Source: Clostridia bacterium (GTDB lineage: Bacteria > Bacillota_A > Clostridia > UBA1212 > UBA1255). From it: a stretch of 17,800 nucleotides of DNA. A program made the position numbers and the translations under genes. The notes beneath the pieces are model-generated. The model saw only the letters and a list, made by a program, of their open reading frames with translations, was not told where the DNA came from and did not search any database. Positions 1-6,004 of this stretch are shown one piece after another. The DNA lies in the NCBI GenBank assembly GCA_017522515.1, contig JAFWZH010000117.1, positions 1 to 17,800 on the forward strand, in the 5' to 3' direction. Every line of letters starts with the position of its first letter. Position 1 is the stretch's first letter.

Positions 1-65
1 AGCTCCTCGGCATCGATGGTATCAAGTTTGTTCAGGAGATAGGGATTATAGAATCCATAATCCAT
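1..65 (-). CDS. 5' end of an unidentified gene (partial, runs off left edge)
   Basis: An ATG on the minus strand at 65-63 opens a frame that stays open to the window edge and gives about 21 residues, beginning MDYGFYNPYLLNKLDTIDAE. A good purine-rich ribosome site (AGAAAGGA) lies about 10 bases before the ATG. The gene follows the helix-turn-helix gene by 44 bp on the same strand, so the two are probably co-transcribed. In mobile elements of Bacillota, small excisionase-like genes often precede a primase, replication or integrase gene, but 21 residues are too few to assign a family. The call rests on the start codon, ribosome site and gene spacing only. Confidence 0.5.
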   Translation of the reverse strand, partial: MDYGFYNPYLLNKLDTIDAEE

Positions 66-109
66 TTACATCATTCCTTTCTGTTCCTCACGTCCTTTCT
101 TTTTTGGAT

Positions 110-328
110 TTACGATGCATCAGCGTCACACAGCATATAGCGAATGACGTTGATTTTGGGAATCCTGAATCGGTTTCCCACGATTACGCCGTGGATCTGC
201 GGATGCTTGGCAAGTTCAAGAGCCGCTTTGCGCCCGATGCCCAGCATTTTTTGCAGATCACAGATGCCGACGATGTCGGGATAATCCGCGAACATCATCT
301 TCTCGTAAACAGTTGTCTTTTCTGTCAT
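110..328 (-). CDS. small excisionase-like helix-turn-helix DNA-binding protein
   Basis: The 72-residue product has the layout of MerR/excisionase-type winged helices. A helix at about residues 23-31 (CDLQKMLGI) is followed by a turn and a recognition helix at about 33-42 (RKAALELAKH). A basic beta wing follows (VIVGNRFRIPK, about 48-58). Proteins of this kind bend DNA at attachment sites as recombination directionality factors, or act as small regulators of mobile elements. The open frame extends upstream to 430, but the ATG at 328 is chosen because AAAGGAG sits directly before it and the extension is low-complexity and not protein-like. The ribosome site overlaps one arm of an inverted repeat (342-362), so translation or transcription may be controlled there. 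Function beyond DNA binding is inferred. Confidence 0.72.
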   Translation of the reverse strand: MTEKTTVYEKMMFADYPDIVGICDLQKMLGIGRKAALELAKHPQIHGVIVGNRFRIPKINVIRYMLCDADAS

Positions 329-341
329 ACACGATTCTCCT

Positions 342-362
342 TTCTTTACAGTATGTAAAGAA
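342..362. promoter_or_regulatory. inverted repeat over the ribosome site of the helix-turn-helix gene
   Basis: TTCTTTAC and GTAAAGAA form perfect 8-bp arms around a 5-base spacer (AGTAT). The repeat lies 13 bp upstream of the ATG and one arm runs into the AAGGAG ribosome site. It could be an operator, possibly bound by the small DNA-binding protein itself, or an RNA hairpin that partly hides the ribosome site. The sequence does not decide between these. Confidence 0.5.
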
Positions 363-378
363 GGCGTAACCGCTTCGC

Positions 379-418
379 GGGTGCGCGTCTCGCCATTTCG
401 CGCATTGCTCCCGCACCC
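379..418. repeat. GC-rich inverted repeat
   Basis: GGGTGCG (379-385) pairs with CGCACCC (412-418). The stretch around it, about 361-440, is markedly richer in G and C than its surroundings and rich in GCG/CGC words. It belongs to the untranslated region in front of the helix-turn-helix gene. It may fold in RNA as a leader or form a DNA-level site. No promoter is recognisable inside it. Confidence 0.4.
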
Positions 419-461
419 TTCCGGCCGCATCGCAAGGCACGGAGAAGGTCTATGTCAGCGA

Positions 462-529
462 ACTGCGGATTTCGCAAATGAAACTTGTCCGCAGTGTTTA
501 TATAAAACATCGCACAAGGCGAATGTTTT
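462..529. repeat. two consecutive hairpins in the intergenic region
   Basis: The first hairpin has perfect 8-bp arms, ACTGCGGA (462-469) and TCCGCAGT (488-495). The second pairs AAAACA (504-509) plus TCGC (510-513) with GCGA (519-522) plus TGTTTT (524-529), with one bulged base and a 5-base loop. Both lie just beyond the strong terminator at 541-596 in the minus direction, so they are either a separate RNA leader for the gene at 328 or DNA-level sites. No coding potential is seen here. Confidence 0.5.
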
Positions 530-598
530 CAAAAATAAAAGGGTGAGCATCAGAATAAGACAGAGCTTGGCTCTGTGATAAATCTGATACTCACCCTT
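530..598 (-). terminator. strong intrinsic terminator with a long stem
   Basis: Read on the minus strand, a long stem is followed by CCCTTTTATTTTTG. The outer arms are GGGTGAG (541-547) and CTCACCC (590-596). The middle arms are ATCAGA (549-554) and TCTGAT (583-588). The apex is CAGAGC (561-566) and GCTCTG (570-575) around TTG. The only mismatch in the outer half is C548 with A589. It lies 77 bp past the stop of the zinc-ribbon gene and would end the repressor/zinc-ribbon transcript. The stem is much longer than a simple terminator needs, so a small-RNA role is also possible. Confidence 0.75.
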
Positions 599-600
599 GT

Positions 601-622
601 CTCCCGATTTCACAGCCGGGAG
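601..622. repeat. hairpin next to the long terminator stem
   Basis: CTCCCG (601-606) and CGGGAG (617-622) are perfect arms around a 10-base loop, four bases from the base of the terminator stem at 541-596. On a minus-strand transcript the order would be this hairpin, then the long stem, then the T-run. That is a compact two-hairpin RNA of about 90-100 bases. Whether it has its own promoter is not clear. Confidence 0.5.
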
Positions 623-653
623 GATGGCTCACTTTCGATTTTAAAATGTTGTT

Positions 654-671
654 TATACTTCTATAGAAGTA
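654..671. promoter_or_regulatory. operator-like palindrome, near copy of the repressor's own promoter site
   Basis: TACTTCTATAGAAGTA (656-671) is a perfect 16-bp palindrome. The 16 bases TATACTTCTATAGAAG (654-669) match the sequence over the -10 box of the LexA-like gene (minus strand 1602-1587) at 14 of 16 positions, and the two differences are a symmetric C/T and G/A pair. A further half-site CTTTTAT (672-678) is adjacent and overlaps the zinc-ribbon stop codon. Inference: a second binding site for the LexA-like repressor, placed to control whatever is transcribed across 450-640. Confidence 0.5.
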
Positions 672-674
672 CTT

Positions 675-917
675 TTATGCGTTAGCCGCAATGATTGGCA
701 GGGCAACATATCCCGCCGCAACCTTCGGTTTCTCAATCACTACAAGCATTGTGTTGCAATGCGCGCAACGATAAGTAGGTCCCGTGTAACCCGGTTCTGC
801 TATGCGCACGGTCACGTTCAGTTTCTCTCGTGGGTTCTTGCTGTATAGAATGGTGCGCTCGCATTCGGGGTTCGCACACTTTGCAATCGGTATCTTATCT
901 TGTGTAGCCTTACGCAA
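675..917 (-). CDS. small zinc-ribbon protein
   Basis: The product of about 80 residues has two cysteine pairs typical of a zinc ribbon, CANPEC (C14, C19) and CAHC (C51, C54), separated by about 31 residues. Such small proteins bind zinc and commonly act in nucleic-acid binding or as partners of larger proteins; no specific function is recognised. The TTG at 917 is preferred as start because GAGGTGA stands 5 bases before it. A GTG at 926 is possible but its ribosome site is weak. The gene starts within about 10 bp of the stop of the LexA-like gene on the same strand, so the two form an operon. By position it may modulate the repressor, but nothing in the sequence proves that. Confidence 0.65.
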   Translation of the reverse strand: MRKATQDKIPIAKCANPECERTILYSKNPREKLNVTVRIAEPGYTGPTYRCAHCNTMLVVIEKPKVAAGYVALPIIAANA

Positions 918-927
918 TAGAATCACC

Positions 928-1542
928 TCACTTTATATCTTTGATTACCTTCAAGGCAATGCCTTGTATCTCGATTTTACTCGGCTTCAACTCGCGGCGT
1001 TCCTTGGGATAGCTTTTGTTTTCTGCAAGCAGCCAGGGACGCCCGTTTTCGCGCTTCATAAAGCGTTTGAGCGTCGTGCCCTCATCTGTGAGCACGGCAA
1101 CCACTTGCCCGTCATAAGCCTCCTGAGCGCGTTTAATGAGCACGAGATCGCCATCATCGATGCCAATATCGATCATCGAATCGCCCGTCGTGCGAAGCAG
1201 GTAGCAATCGCCATCGATCCATTCCTCGGGAATGGCAACGTAACCTTGTATCTCCTGTCGGTAATCTTCCGGAGAACCACAAGGAATGCTACCGCAAATC
1301 ATAAGACGACGAAAGGCAACCTTCATAGCATCCTGCCCTCTAACGGAAAGCGTGTCCTTGCCGTTGTACTTGACAATGCCACGGTCACGCAGAGTGGTCA
1401 GATAGCGGTAGCCAACGGAATTGCTCATCTCCATGTACTCAAGGATGTCCTTGAACTTGGGCGATTCGCCGTTGTTCTCCCTTACGTAGCGGTGAATGAA
1501 CTCCGCCATTTGATTCAGTTTTTCTTCATTCATCCGCTTCAT
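928..1542 (-). CDS. LexA/UmuD-like self-cleaving repressor (S24 family)
   Basis: The 204-residue protein has an N-terminal winged-helix domain and a C-terminal S24 autopeptidase domain. Numbered from this ATG, the catalytic serine is S122 (in TTGDSMID) and the general-base lysine is K159 (in EGTTLKRF). They are 37 residues apart, as in E. coli LexA (S119/K156). A likely cleavage site is C88-G89 in SIPCGSP; Cys-Gly is the bond cut in UmuD, whereas LexA has Ala-Gly. The ATG at 1542 is chosen because GAGG lies 5 bases upstream; the longer frame to 1566 needs a TTG. The gene has a near-perfect sigma-A promoter with a palindrome over the -10 box, pointing to autoregulation and release on DNA damage. 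It is either the host LexA or an element-borne homologue. Its neighbours and an operator unlike the usual Gram-positive SOS box favour the latter. Confidence 0.88.
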   Translation of the reverse strand: MKRMNEEKLNQMAEFIHRYVRENNGESPKFKDILEYMEMSNSVGYRYLTTLRDRGIVKYNGKDTLSVRGQDAMKVAFRRLMICGSIPCGSPEDYRQEIQGYVAIPEEWIDGDCYLLRTTGDSMIDIGIDDGDLVLIKRAQEAYDGQVVAVLTDEGTTLKRFMKRENGRPWLLAENKSYPKERRELKPSKIEIQGIALKVIKDIK

Positions 1543-1568
1543 AAACGCCTCACAAAATTCAATCAATC

Positions 1569-1602
1569 ATAAAAGAACTTGAACTTCTTTTATAAAAGTA
1601 TA
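1569..1602. promoter_or_regulatory. candidate operators of the LexA-like gene
   Basis: Two overlapping symmetric elements lie across the start point. CTTTTATAAAAG (1587-1598) is a perfect 12-bp palindrome touching the -10 box. ATAAAAGAA (1569-1577) and TTCTTTTAT (1585-1593) are perfect 9-bp arms around 7 bases. The half-site ATAAAAG/CTTTTAT therefore occurs three times in 30 bp. A repressor bound here would block its own promoter. The second element could also fold as a hairpin in the leader RNA. Confidence 0.55.
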
Positions 1603-1625
1603 ACACAGAGGTCGGATTTTGTCAA
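1597..1625 (-). promoter_or_regulatory. sigma-A promoter of the LexA-like gene
   Basis: On the minus strand TTGACA (1625-1620) is followed by a 17-base spacer and TATACT (1602-1597), which is consensus at all but one base of the two boxes. Transcription would begin near 1590, about 48 bases before the ATG at 1542. This is the clearest promoter in the window. Confidence 0.85.
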
Positions 1626-1629
1626 TAGT

Positions 1630-1674
1630 TTTTTTCGAAAAAATTACGAGGTGGCATTTTTGAGTGCCACCTCG
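1630..1674 (-). terminator. intrinsic terminator upstream of the LexA-like promoter
   Basis: CGAGGTGGCA (1647-1656) and TGCCACCTCG (1665-1674) are perfect 10-bp arms around an 8-base loop. In the minus direction the stem is followed by TAATTTTTTCG, a proper T-run. The T-run is part of the palindrome TTTTTTCGAAAAAA (1630-1643). It would stop read-through from the hairpin/iteron region into the repressor promoter, or end an RNA made from that region. Confidence 0.7.
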
Positions 1675-1683
1675 TCGCAACCT

Positions 1684-1902
1684 GCGATAAAGTTTATTGC
1701 CTCGCGCCATCCTGGCACGAAGTGGTGTGGTTGGTTTTCAACCAGACCAAAGGCTCATTTTGAGCCTTTGATTTCTAAGAGTCATTTTGACCCTTTGCTT
1801 TTCAGTGGTCCAATTTAGCCCACTGATTTTCCATAAATCAACGGGCTGTTTTCGCCCGATGGTTTTGTCCTCTGTTTGGACGAAAAATACGCAAAATTGC
1901 GT
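1684..1902. repeat. cluster of ten short hairpins
   Basis: Inverted repeats follow one another almost without gaps: 1684-1700, 1706-1716, 1728-1744, 1748-1770 (10-bp arms around TTT), 1777-1795, 1802-1826, 1824-1840, 1842-1858, 1863-1886 and 1889-1902. Several share T-rich loops on the plus strand (ATTTT, GTTTT, TGTTTTC). The stems differ in sequence, so this is repetition of structure rather than of sequence. No credible protein is encoded; the minus-strand frame through it is low-complexity. It fits a single-strand-active site such as an origin or oriT, or a structured RNA. Confidence 0.6.
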
Positions 1903-1948
1903 GTATCTTTCGTGTTTTCTTCGTCTATCTTTCGTGTAAATTTCGTGT
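1894..1948 (-). repeat. five tandem 11-bp repeats
   Basis: On the minus strand five 11-base units follow each other exactly: ACACGAAATTT, ACACGAAAGAT, AGACGAAGAAA, ACACGAAAGAT and ACACGCAATTT (1948 down to 1894). The period is one turn of the helix, so a bound protein would meet every copy on the same face. This is typical of iterons or of partition and operator arrays, and unlike coding sequence. Confidence 0.75.
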
Positions 1949-1970
1949 TTGTGCATTTTCGGGTTCGAAT

Positions 1971-2055
1971 GTTCGTCCATAGAAGTGTAAGTAACCGCTA
2001 AAAGTTCGGCGGTAAAAGTGTATAGCGACATCAAAAGTTCGTCCGTAAAATGTGA
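1971..2055. repeat. three iterons spaced exactly 33 bp
   Basis: A 19-bp unit with consensus GTTCGKCSRTARAAGTGTA begins at 1971, 2004 and 2037, so the spacing is exactly 33 bp, or three 11-bp turns. The copies are GTTCGTCCATAGAAGTGTA, GTTCGGCGGTAAAAGTGTA and the more divergent GTTCGTCCGTAAAATGTGA. The linkers between copies are not conserved, which points to selection on binding sites rather than a recent duplication. They adjoin the 11-bp repeats. Inference: binding sites of a replication, partition or transfer protein. Confidence 0.65.
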
Positions 2056-2131
2056 TTTAGAGAGAGCTACACACTCTCATGTCATAAAAGTGCCGCATAC
2101 GGCAAAAAATTAGATGGACTTATACATAGAG

Positions 2132-2163
2132 AAAAAGGATGGCTCGTAATGAACCACCCTTTT
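2132..2163 (-). terminator. intrinsic terminator of the YjbR-like gene
   Basis: AAAAGG (2133-2138) pairs with CCTTTT (2158-2163). The stem continues with TGG/CCA and TC/GA across two mismatches around the loop GTAAT. On the minus strand it ends in CCTTTTTC. It starts four bases past the TAA of the YjbR-like gene. Confidence 0.7.
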
Positions 2164-2166
2164 ACT

Positions 2167-2547
2167 TTATTCAGTTGTCCTTTGGCGTTTCCGTTTGTCC
2201 TTTGTTGCTTCAAAACTTACATTCAGAAGGAATTGAATAACATCCGTGGGAGCATCGGGAAGAAGCACCGAAATCCAATGGAGTTTGTTCATATGATACG
2301 CTGGGTATACACCGTCAGCCGCGCCGAAAGAGCCGTACATCTCTGTGGGCAGCTTGAGATTGACAACATCGATCGCCTCGTCGCTGTCAAAGCCAAACTT
2401 GTGCCGTGATACGCGCATCACAATGGCATACCACTTGCGATTGTCCGTATGCCTGAGCACCGCCGTCTCAAAATCTTCATCAAACGGATAGTCCGGCGAT
2501 GTGCTGTATGTATCGAGGCAGTATTCAAGGAATTGTTGTTTTGTCAT
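2167..2547 (-). CDS. MmcQ/YjbR (DUF419) family protein
   Basis: The 126-residue protein has the family's features. These are an early acidic/aromatic stretch (DYPFDEDF), a VLRHTDNRKWYAIVM strand-turn, a VVNLKLP strand and the characteristic PAYHMNKLHWISVLL near residues 81-95. The fold resembles the CyaY/frataxin type and E. coli YjbR was proposed to bind DNA; the cellular role is not established. GGAGGT stands 7 bases before the ATG. It reads in the same direction as the helicase gene, with 40 bp between them, and ends at its own terminator. It is probably a chromosomal or cargo housekeeping gene next to the defence genes rather than part of them. Confidence 0.85.
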   Translation of the reverse strand: MTKQQFLEYCLDTYSTSPDYPFDEDFETAVLRHTDNRKWYAIVMRVSRHKFGFDSDEAIDVVNLKLPTEMYGSFGAADGVYPAYHMNKLHWISVLLPDAPTDVIQFLLNVSFEATKDKRKRQRTTE

Positions 2548-2587
2548 CGCCAGACCTCCATCTGATAAAATTGGATTCCTTTAATAG

Positions 2588-5500
2588 TTACTGAAGTTGT
2601 AATTTTTTTCGTATAATCTCCAAACTTCTTTGTGTAGAATCTTCTTCCTTAAAGCTTTCAACGACTTCTTCCATAATTTCAGAACTCCAATATATTTTTA
2701 ACTTTTTCTTGGCTCTCGTGATTGCTGTATAGAAAATGCCGTGAGTGATTTTCTCAGAGTTGCTTCTTGGAATAATGACTTTTACAGAGTCGTACTCTAA
2801 ACCTTGTGCTTTATGAATAGAAACAGCATAAGCGAGCTGGAAAGGAATTACAGAAAACATTCTATCTTCATCATTCGCATATTCAACAGAATCGTCATAA
2901 GCATATACGGAAAATCTAATGCGTGTTGACTCGGCTTCTGCCGATATAAACTCAATTCCATTCTTTTCACAAAGATCTTTCGTTAAGTTTGTTGCCACAT
3001 CAATTGTGAAAGAAATATCTTTGACTCCTTTTTCAATATTTACAATTTTACCTTTCAGATTGTTGTAAAGAATTGAAAAGCGCTGTGAATCGTTGAATAA
3101 AATATGATCTCCGATTTTATATGTCCACTCTTGCCAGGCAATAGGTTGACCCTGGGAATTGTCATTTTGGAAATAACTATTCATATTATTCAACCCAAAT
3201 TTCCCATCATAATTAAGGCATAATATCACTTCATCTTCATCTTTTTCTTCAAAGATTTTCTCACCTATCTCATCGGAGAACGGGCCATCCATAGCTAATT
3301 TTTCAACAATCAAATCCCCCTTGTGTCTAACATCGTCCCACAAGCTAACAATATCCGGGTCTTTTGTTCGCCATGTGTTGAGAAGTTCAACATTAGAACC
3401 ATAGGTACTGATTATCTCCTTAGCATAGAAAAACCAATTTCCAAATTCAATAGATTCAATTTGATGAATGTCTCCAGCAAGCACCAAGAACGTGTTAGGT
3501 TTCATTTTATCGAGGAACCTACACATTATTCGATTATCAATTGTGCTACATTCGTCAACGAAGATAACGTCATAATCAGGAAGTTCAACCTTTTTCGTAA
3601 AACTATCTATACTTACAAAATCGGCATTTGGTCCGGGATTGTCAATCCTTCTTTGCAAATTTTGTTTTGCTGTATGCGTTTTGGTAAGGAATAGCTTTTT
3701 TTGCTTCGACATCAAATTAGATATATAATTGATGAGTAATGTTTTTCCTGTTCCTGCTGCGCCATAAATCAAAAGAACATGGGAATTAACAAAAACATTT
3801 TGCAATGCAACCCTTTTCAAATCATCTTCAAAGGAAATACCGCAGCCTTTCAGATAAGCTTGGTTGTACTCTTTTTGACCTTGGTTTCCAAGTTTTGAGA
3901 GCTTCAATAGTTTAGATAGAATGCTTAAAGTTGATTGCTCATACGAATTAATTGATGCAAGCCCATTCTCAACATTTATTTCGTATCCTTGATCGCGCTC
4001 CCACTTATCGAGTTGAGAGTTATATGCTTTAATTTCATCATTGCTTGCGATCGATTCGACATCAAAATAGATTTCGCCGGTTTCTTTGATCTTGTTTTGG
4101 ATTTTCAAATAAGGGTTCGCAATTTCAAGTGATTTATTACCCGCGACATCCACGATGTTTCTGAAGTTATTTTCATTATTTGTCTTGCTTCCAAACAGAT
4201 TCGAAATATACGGATTTTTTTCAAACGGATAGCACTTTGTTGACAGATACAATTCGGGAGAAAGAACATATTTAGGTGACCACGGTAAAACATCAGTTAA
4301 AGTTTCTTCTCTCAAATTAATAAGGAGATATCTAACCGTGTTATGCCCGAAGTCTTCCGCTGTTTTTGAAAAAGAATTTTTAAGTTTAACCAGAACATCT
4401 CTAAAATATGAGGTGCTGGTATGACTATAAATTGAATCTAAAATTCCCGAAAACGAAACTTCTTGTAGGTCAATCAAATCCAACAAACTCATTCCAGACT
4501 CGGTCAAAAAACTCATCAGTGCATGGTATTCATTGTAATTAGTAGATATTTGAGTACGAATATGCAATATCTTTGCCAACTTGTTCAAGCAAGTGGGATC
4601 TATAGATACTCCCCAATTAGATATAATTTTAATTTTAGATTTGACACCCCATAGGTCTATTTCGGCATCAGTATACGCTATTTGAATAGAATAGTTGGTT
4701 GTGATATTTTCTTTTGTGTACGCAGTAATACGATTATACTTAGTTGCATATATACCCGCCAATTGAAGCGTGACTTCATAGTATCGCTCTCTACCAACGA
4801 AAAACGGGGTTTTCTTGATAATATAGAATCTTGATCCGCCTAATTTTTGAGGAGCGAGGTCAACCATTTTTATTGTATTAGCTACAAGTTCATAGTACTC
4901 ATCATCAAGTTTATCTGTATTAAGCGGAAACTTTTCTAAGTTTTGCAATACGGACACCCCATATTCTTTTTGAAGAAAATCTCTAATTTGCCACAAGAAA
5001 TTATAATATTTCAGCATCAATCGCTCTGATTGTCCTTCATCAGGTTCTCTGTCCTCAATGTATTTCAATCCTTTGAGAAAGGTGGCAAGATACTTTGTCT
5101 CAATTTTCAGCATAGCTTGTTCCCAAGCTAATTGAAGATTAGTTTTAACATTGTCCAATTTCAGCGAGTTTAAAAGTAATGCTGACCTGCACATGTCATA
5201 CATACGAGGCAAAATGGAATGTGAAACTTCTCCGCGAGTGTACTCTGCTTGTTCTATGAGATCTATGCTTGATGTAATATATTTATCACAAGAGGTAATA
5301 ATCTTATCGATTTCATTTTTGCAAAGTTCTTTTTCGCTTAGCTTATTCACAAATGAATGATGAAATGTTATCAGTTCAAGTTTTTTACAAAAGGAAATAA
5401 TACTTTCTTCTGTATCAAAAATTTCTTCATCCGCAGAAAAACTTATTGTAGCACTTCTGTTATTGAAATCTATAGAATTGATAAATTCGACTGACATGTA

Positions 5501-5893
5501 TTTCCAAAAAACTCTCTTTGCCCCTCTAATATCCGGATTAAGCACAATGAAGAGAATTCCCGGATCTAATGTGACATTCGTCGCTACAAAAGCAGGAAAA
5601 GCCAGACTACGCAACGAGTATTTTACAACTCCGTTCTTTTCAGTAAAATCGTGTGTACCTTTGATTTGAACAAAAAATGTTTGCGTAGGTCTTCTGTTGA
5701 TATCAGGATCAGGAACAAGTTCAAAAAAACCATCAATGTTTGGTTTTTTATCGTTTTTGGCAAACTCACAATTGATTCTTCCATTTGAGTTGAGAAAAGA
5801 CTCCAACGTTGTTACAGCTGCAACATCCTCTGCTGATCGCTCAGTATGAGTTTTTACATGTTCTTCTATAAGTTCTTTTGATTGTGATAACAT
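2588..5893 (-). CDS. DUF4365-like nuclease domain fused to an SF1 helicase
   Basis: This 1101-residue protein has two recognisable ends. The N-terminus (about 20-160) resembles DUF4365, a PD-(D/E)XK-like fold, with a candidate acidic residue D54 and Q76-I-K78 in place of ExK. The C-terminus (about 690-1080) is an SF1 helicase/ATPase of the RecD/Pif1-like kind. It has Walker A GAAGTGKT near 710-717, Walker B with DEC near 780, GDIHQ near 807, SIHKAQGLEYDS near 1027, and FYTAITRAKK near 1055. Residues about 165-650 match nothing I recognise. AAGGAG lies 9 bases before the ATG. The gene follows the SEFIR gene after 111 bp that contain a possible promoter. DUF4365-helicase/ATPase proteins are frequent in defence islands. 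Inference: an anti-phage nuclease-helicase acting on foreign or damaged DNA, alone or with SEFIR. Confidence 0.78.
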   Translation of the reverse strand: MLSQSKELIEEHVKTHTERSAEDVAAVTTLESFLNSNGRINCEFAKNDKKPNIDGFFELVPDPDINRRPTQTFFVQIKGTHDFTEKNGVVKYSLRSLAFPAFVATNVTLDPGILFIVLNPDIRGAKRVFWKYMSVEFINSIDFNNRSATISFSADEEIFDTEESIISFCKKLELITFHHSFVNKLSEKELCKNEIDKIITSCDKYITSSIDLIEQAEYTRGEVSHSILPRMYDMCRSALLLNSLKLDNVKTNLQLAWEQAMLKIETKYLATFLKGLKYIEDREPDEGQSERLMLKYYNFLWQIRDFLQKEYGVSVLQNLEKFPLNTDKLDDEYYELVANTIKMVDLAPQKLGGSRFYIIKKTPFFVGRERYYEVTLQLAGIYATKYNRITAYTKENITTNYSIQIAYTDAEIDLWGVKSKIKIISNWGVSIDPTCLNKLAKILHIRTQISTNYNEYHALMSFLTESGMSLLDLIDLQEVSFSGILDSIYSHTSTSYFRDVLVKLKNSFSKTAEDFGHNTVRYLLINLREETLTDVLPWSPKYVLSPELYLSTKCYPFEKNPYISNLFGSKTNNENNFRNIVDVAGNKSLEIANPYLKIQNKIKETGEIYFDVESIASNDEIKAYNSQLDKWERDQGYEINVENGLASINSYEQSTLSILSKLLKLSKLGNQGQKEYNQAYLKGCGISFEDDLKRVALQNVFVNSHVLLIYGAAGTGKTLLINYISNLMSKQKKLFLTKTHTAKQNLQRRIDNPGPNADFVSIDSFTKKVELPDYDVIFVDECSTIDNRIMCRFLDKMKPNTFLVLAGDIHQIESIEFGNWFFYAKEIISTYGSNVELLNTWRTKDPDIVSLWDDVRHKGDLIVEKLAMDGPFSDEIGEKIFEEKDEDEVILCLNYDGKFGLNNMNSYFQNDNSQGQPIAWQEWTYKIGDHILFNDSQRFSILYNNLKGKIVNIEKGVKDISFTIDVATNLTKDLCEKNGIEFISAEAESTRIRFSVYAYDDSVEYANDEDRMFSVIPFQLAYAVSIHKAQGLEYDSVKVIIPRSNSEKITHGIFYTAITRAKKKLKIYWSSEIMEEVVESFKEEDSTQRSLEIIRKKLQLQ

Positions 5894-5950
5894 ACGTTAT
5901 TTCTCCTTATTGAGCTATCAACTTAAATGCTTTGAACATACAAAACGCCT

Positions 5951-5981
5951 ATTATAAAAGAGTTGAGCACCTTTCGTACAA
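5951..5981 (-). promoter_or_regulatory. possible promoter of the helicase gene
   Basis: On the minus strand a perfect TATAAT (5956-5951) is preceded by TTGTAC (5981-5976) with a 19-base spacer, longer than the ideal 17. It lies in the 111-bp gap after the SEFIR gene, 58 bp before the helicase ATG. No terminator is seen in the gap, so read-through from SEFIR is also likely. Confidence 0.4.
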
Positions 5982-6004
5982 GATCTATCATAAAGAACAA
6001 GCAT

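Noticed and set aside
329..430. Upstream extension of the helix-turn-helix gene to 430
   Set aside because: The added residues come from a GC-rich structured stretch, while an AAGGAG site directly precedes the ATG at 328.
802..1572. A 256-residue plus-strand open frame opposite the LexA-like gene
   Set aside because: The opposite strand encodes a clear S24 repressor with promoter and ribosome site; the plus-strand frame is its shadow.
1684..1902. Regularly spaced hairpins as a CRISPR array
   Set aside because: The stems differ in sequence, spacing is irregular, there are no constant repeats with unique spacers, and no cas genes are present.
1684..1902. Integron attC-like array
   Set aside because: No conserved R'' and R' core sites or integrase are seen, and the hairpins are too short and closely packed for gene cassettes.
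1738..2034. A 98-residue minus-strand open frame across the repeat region
   Set aside because: Its codons are the 11-bp repeats and hairpins read as protein. The product is low-complexity and basic, has no plausible domain, and the DNA is constrained by repeat spacing instead.
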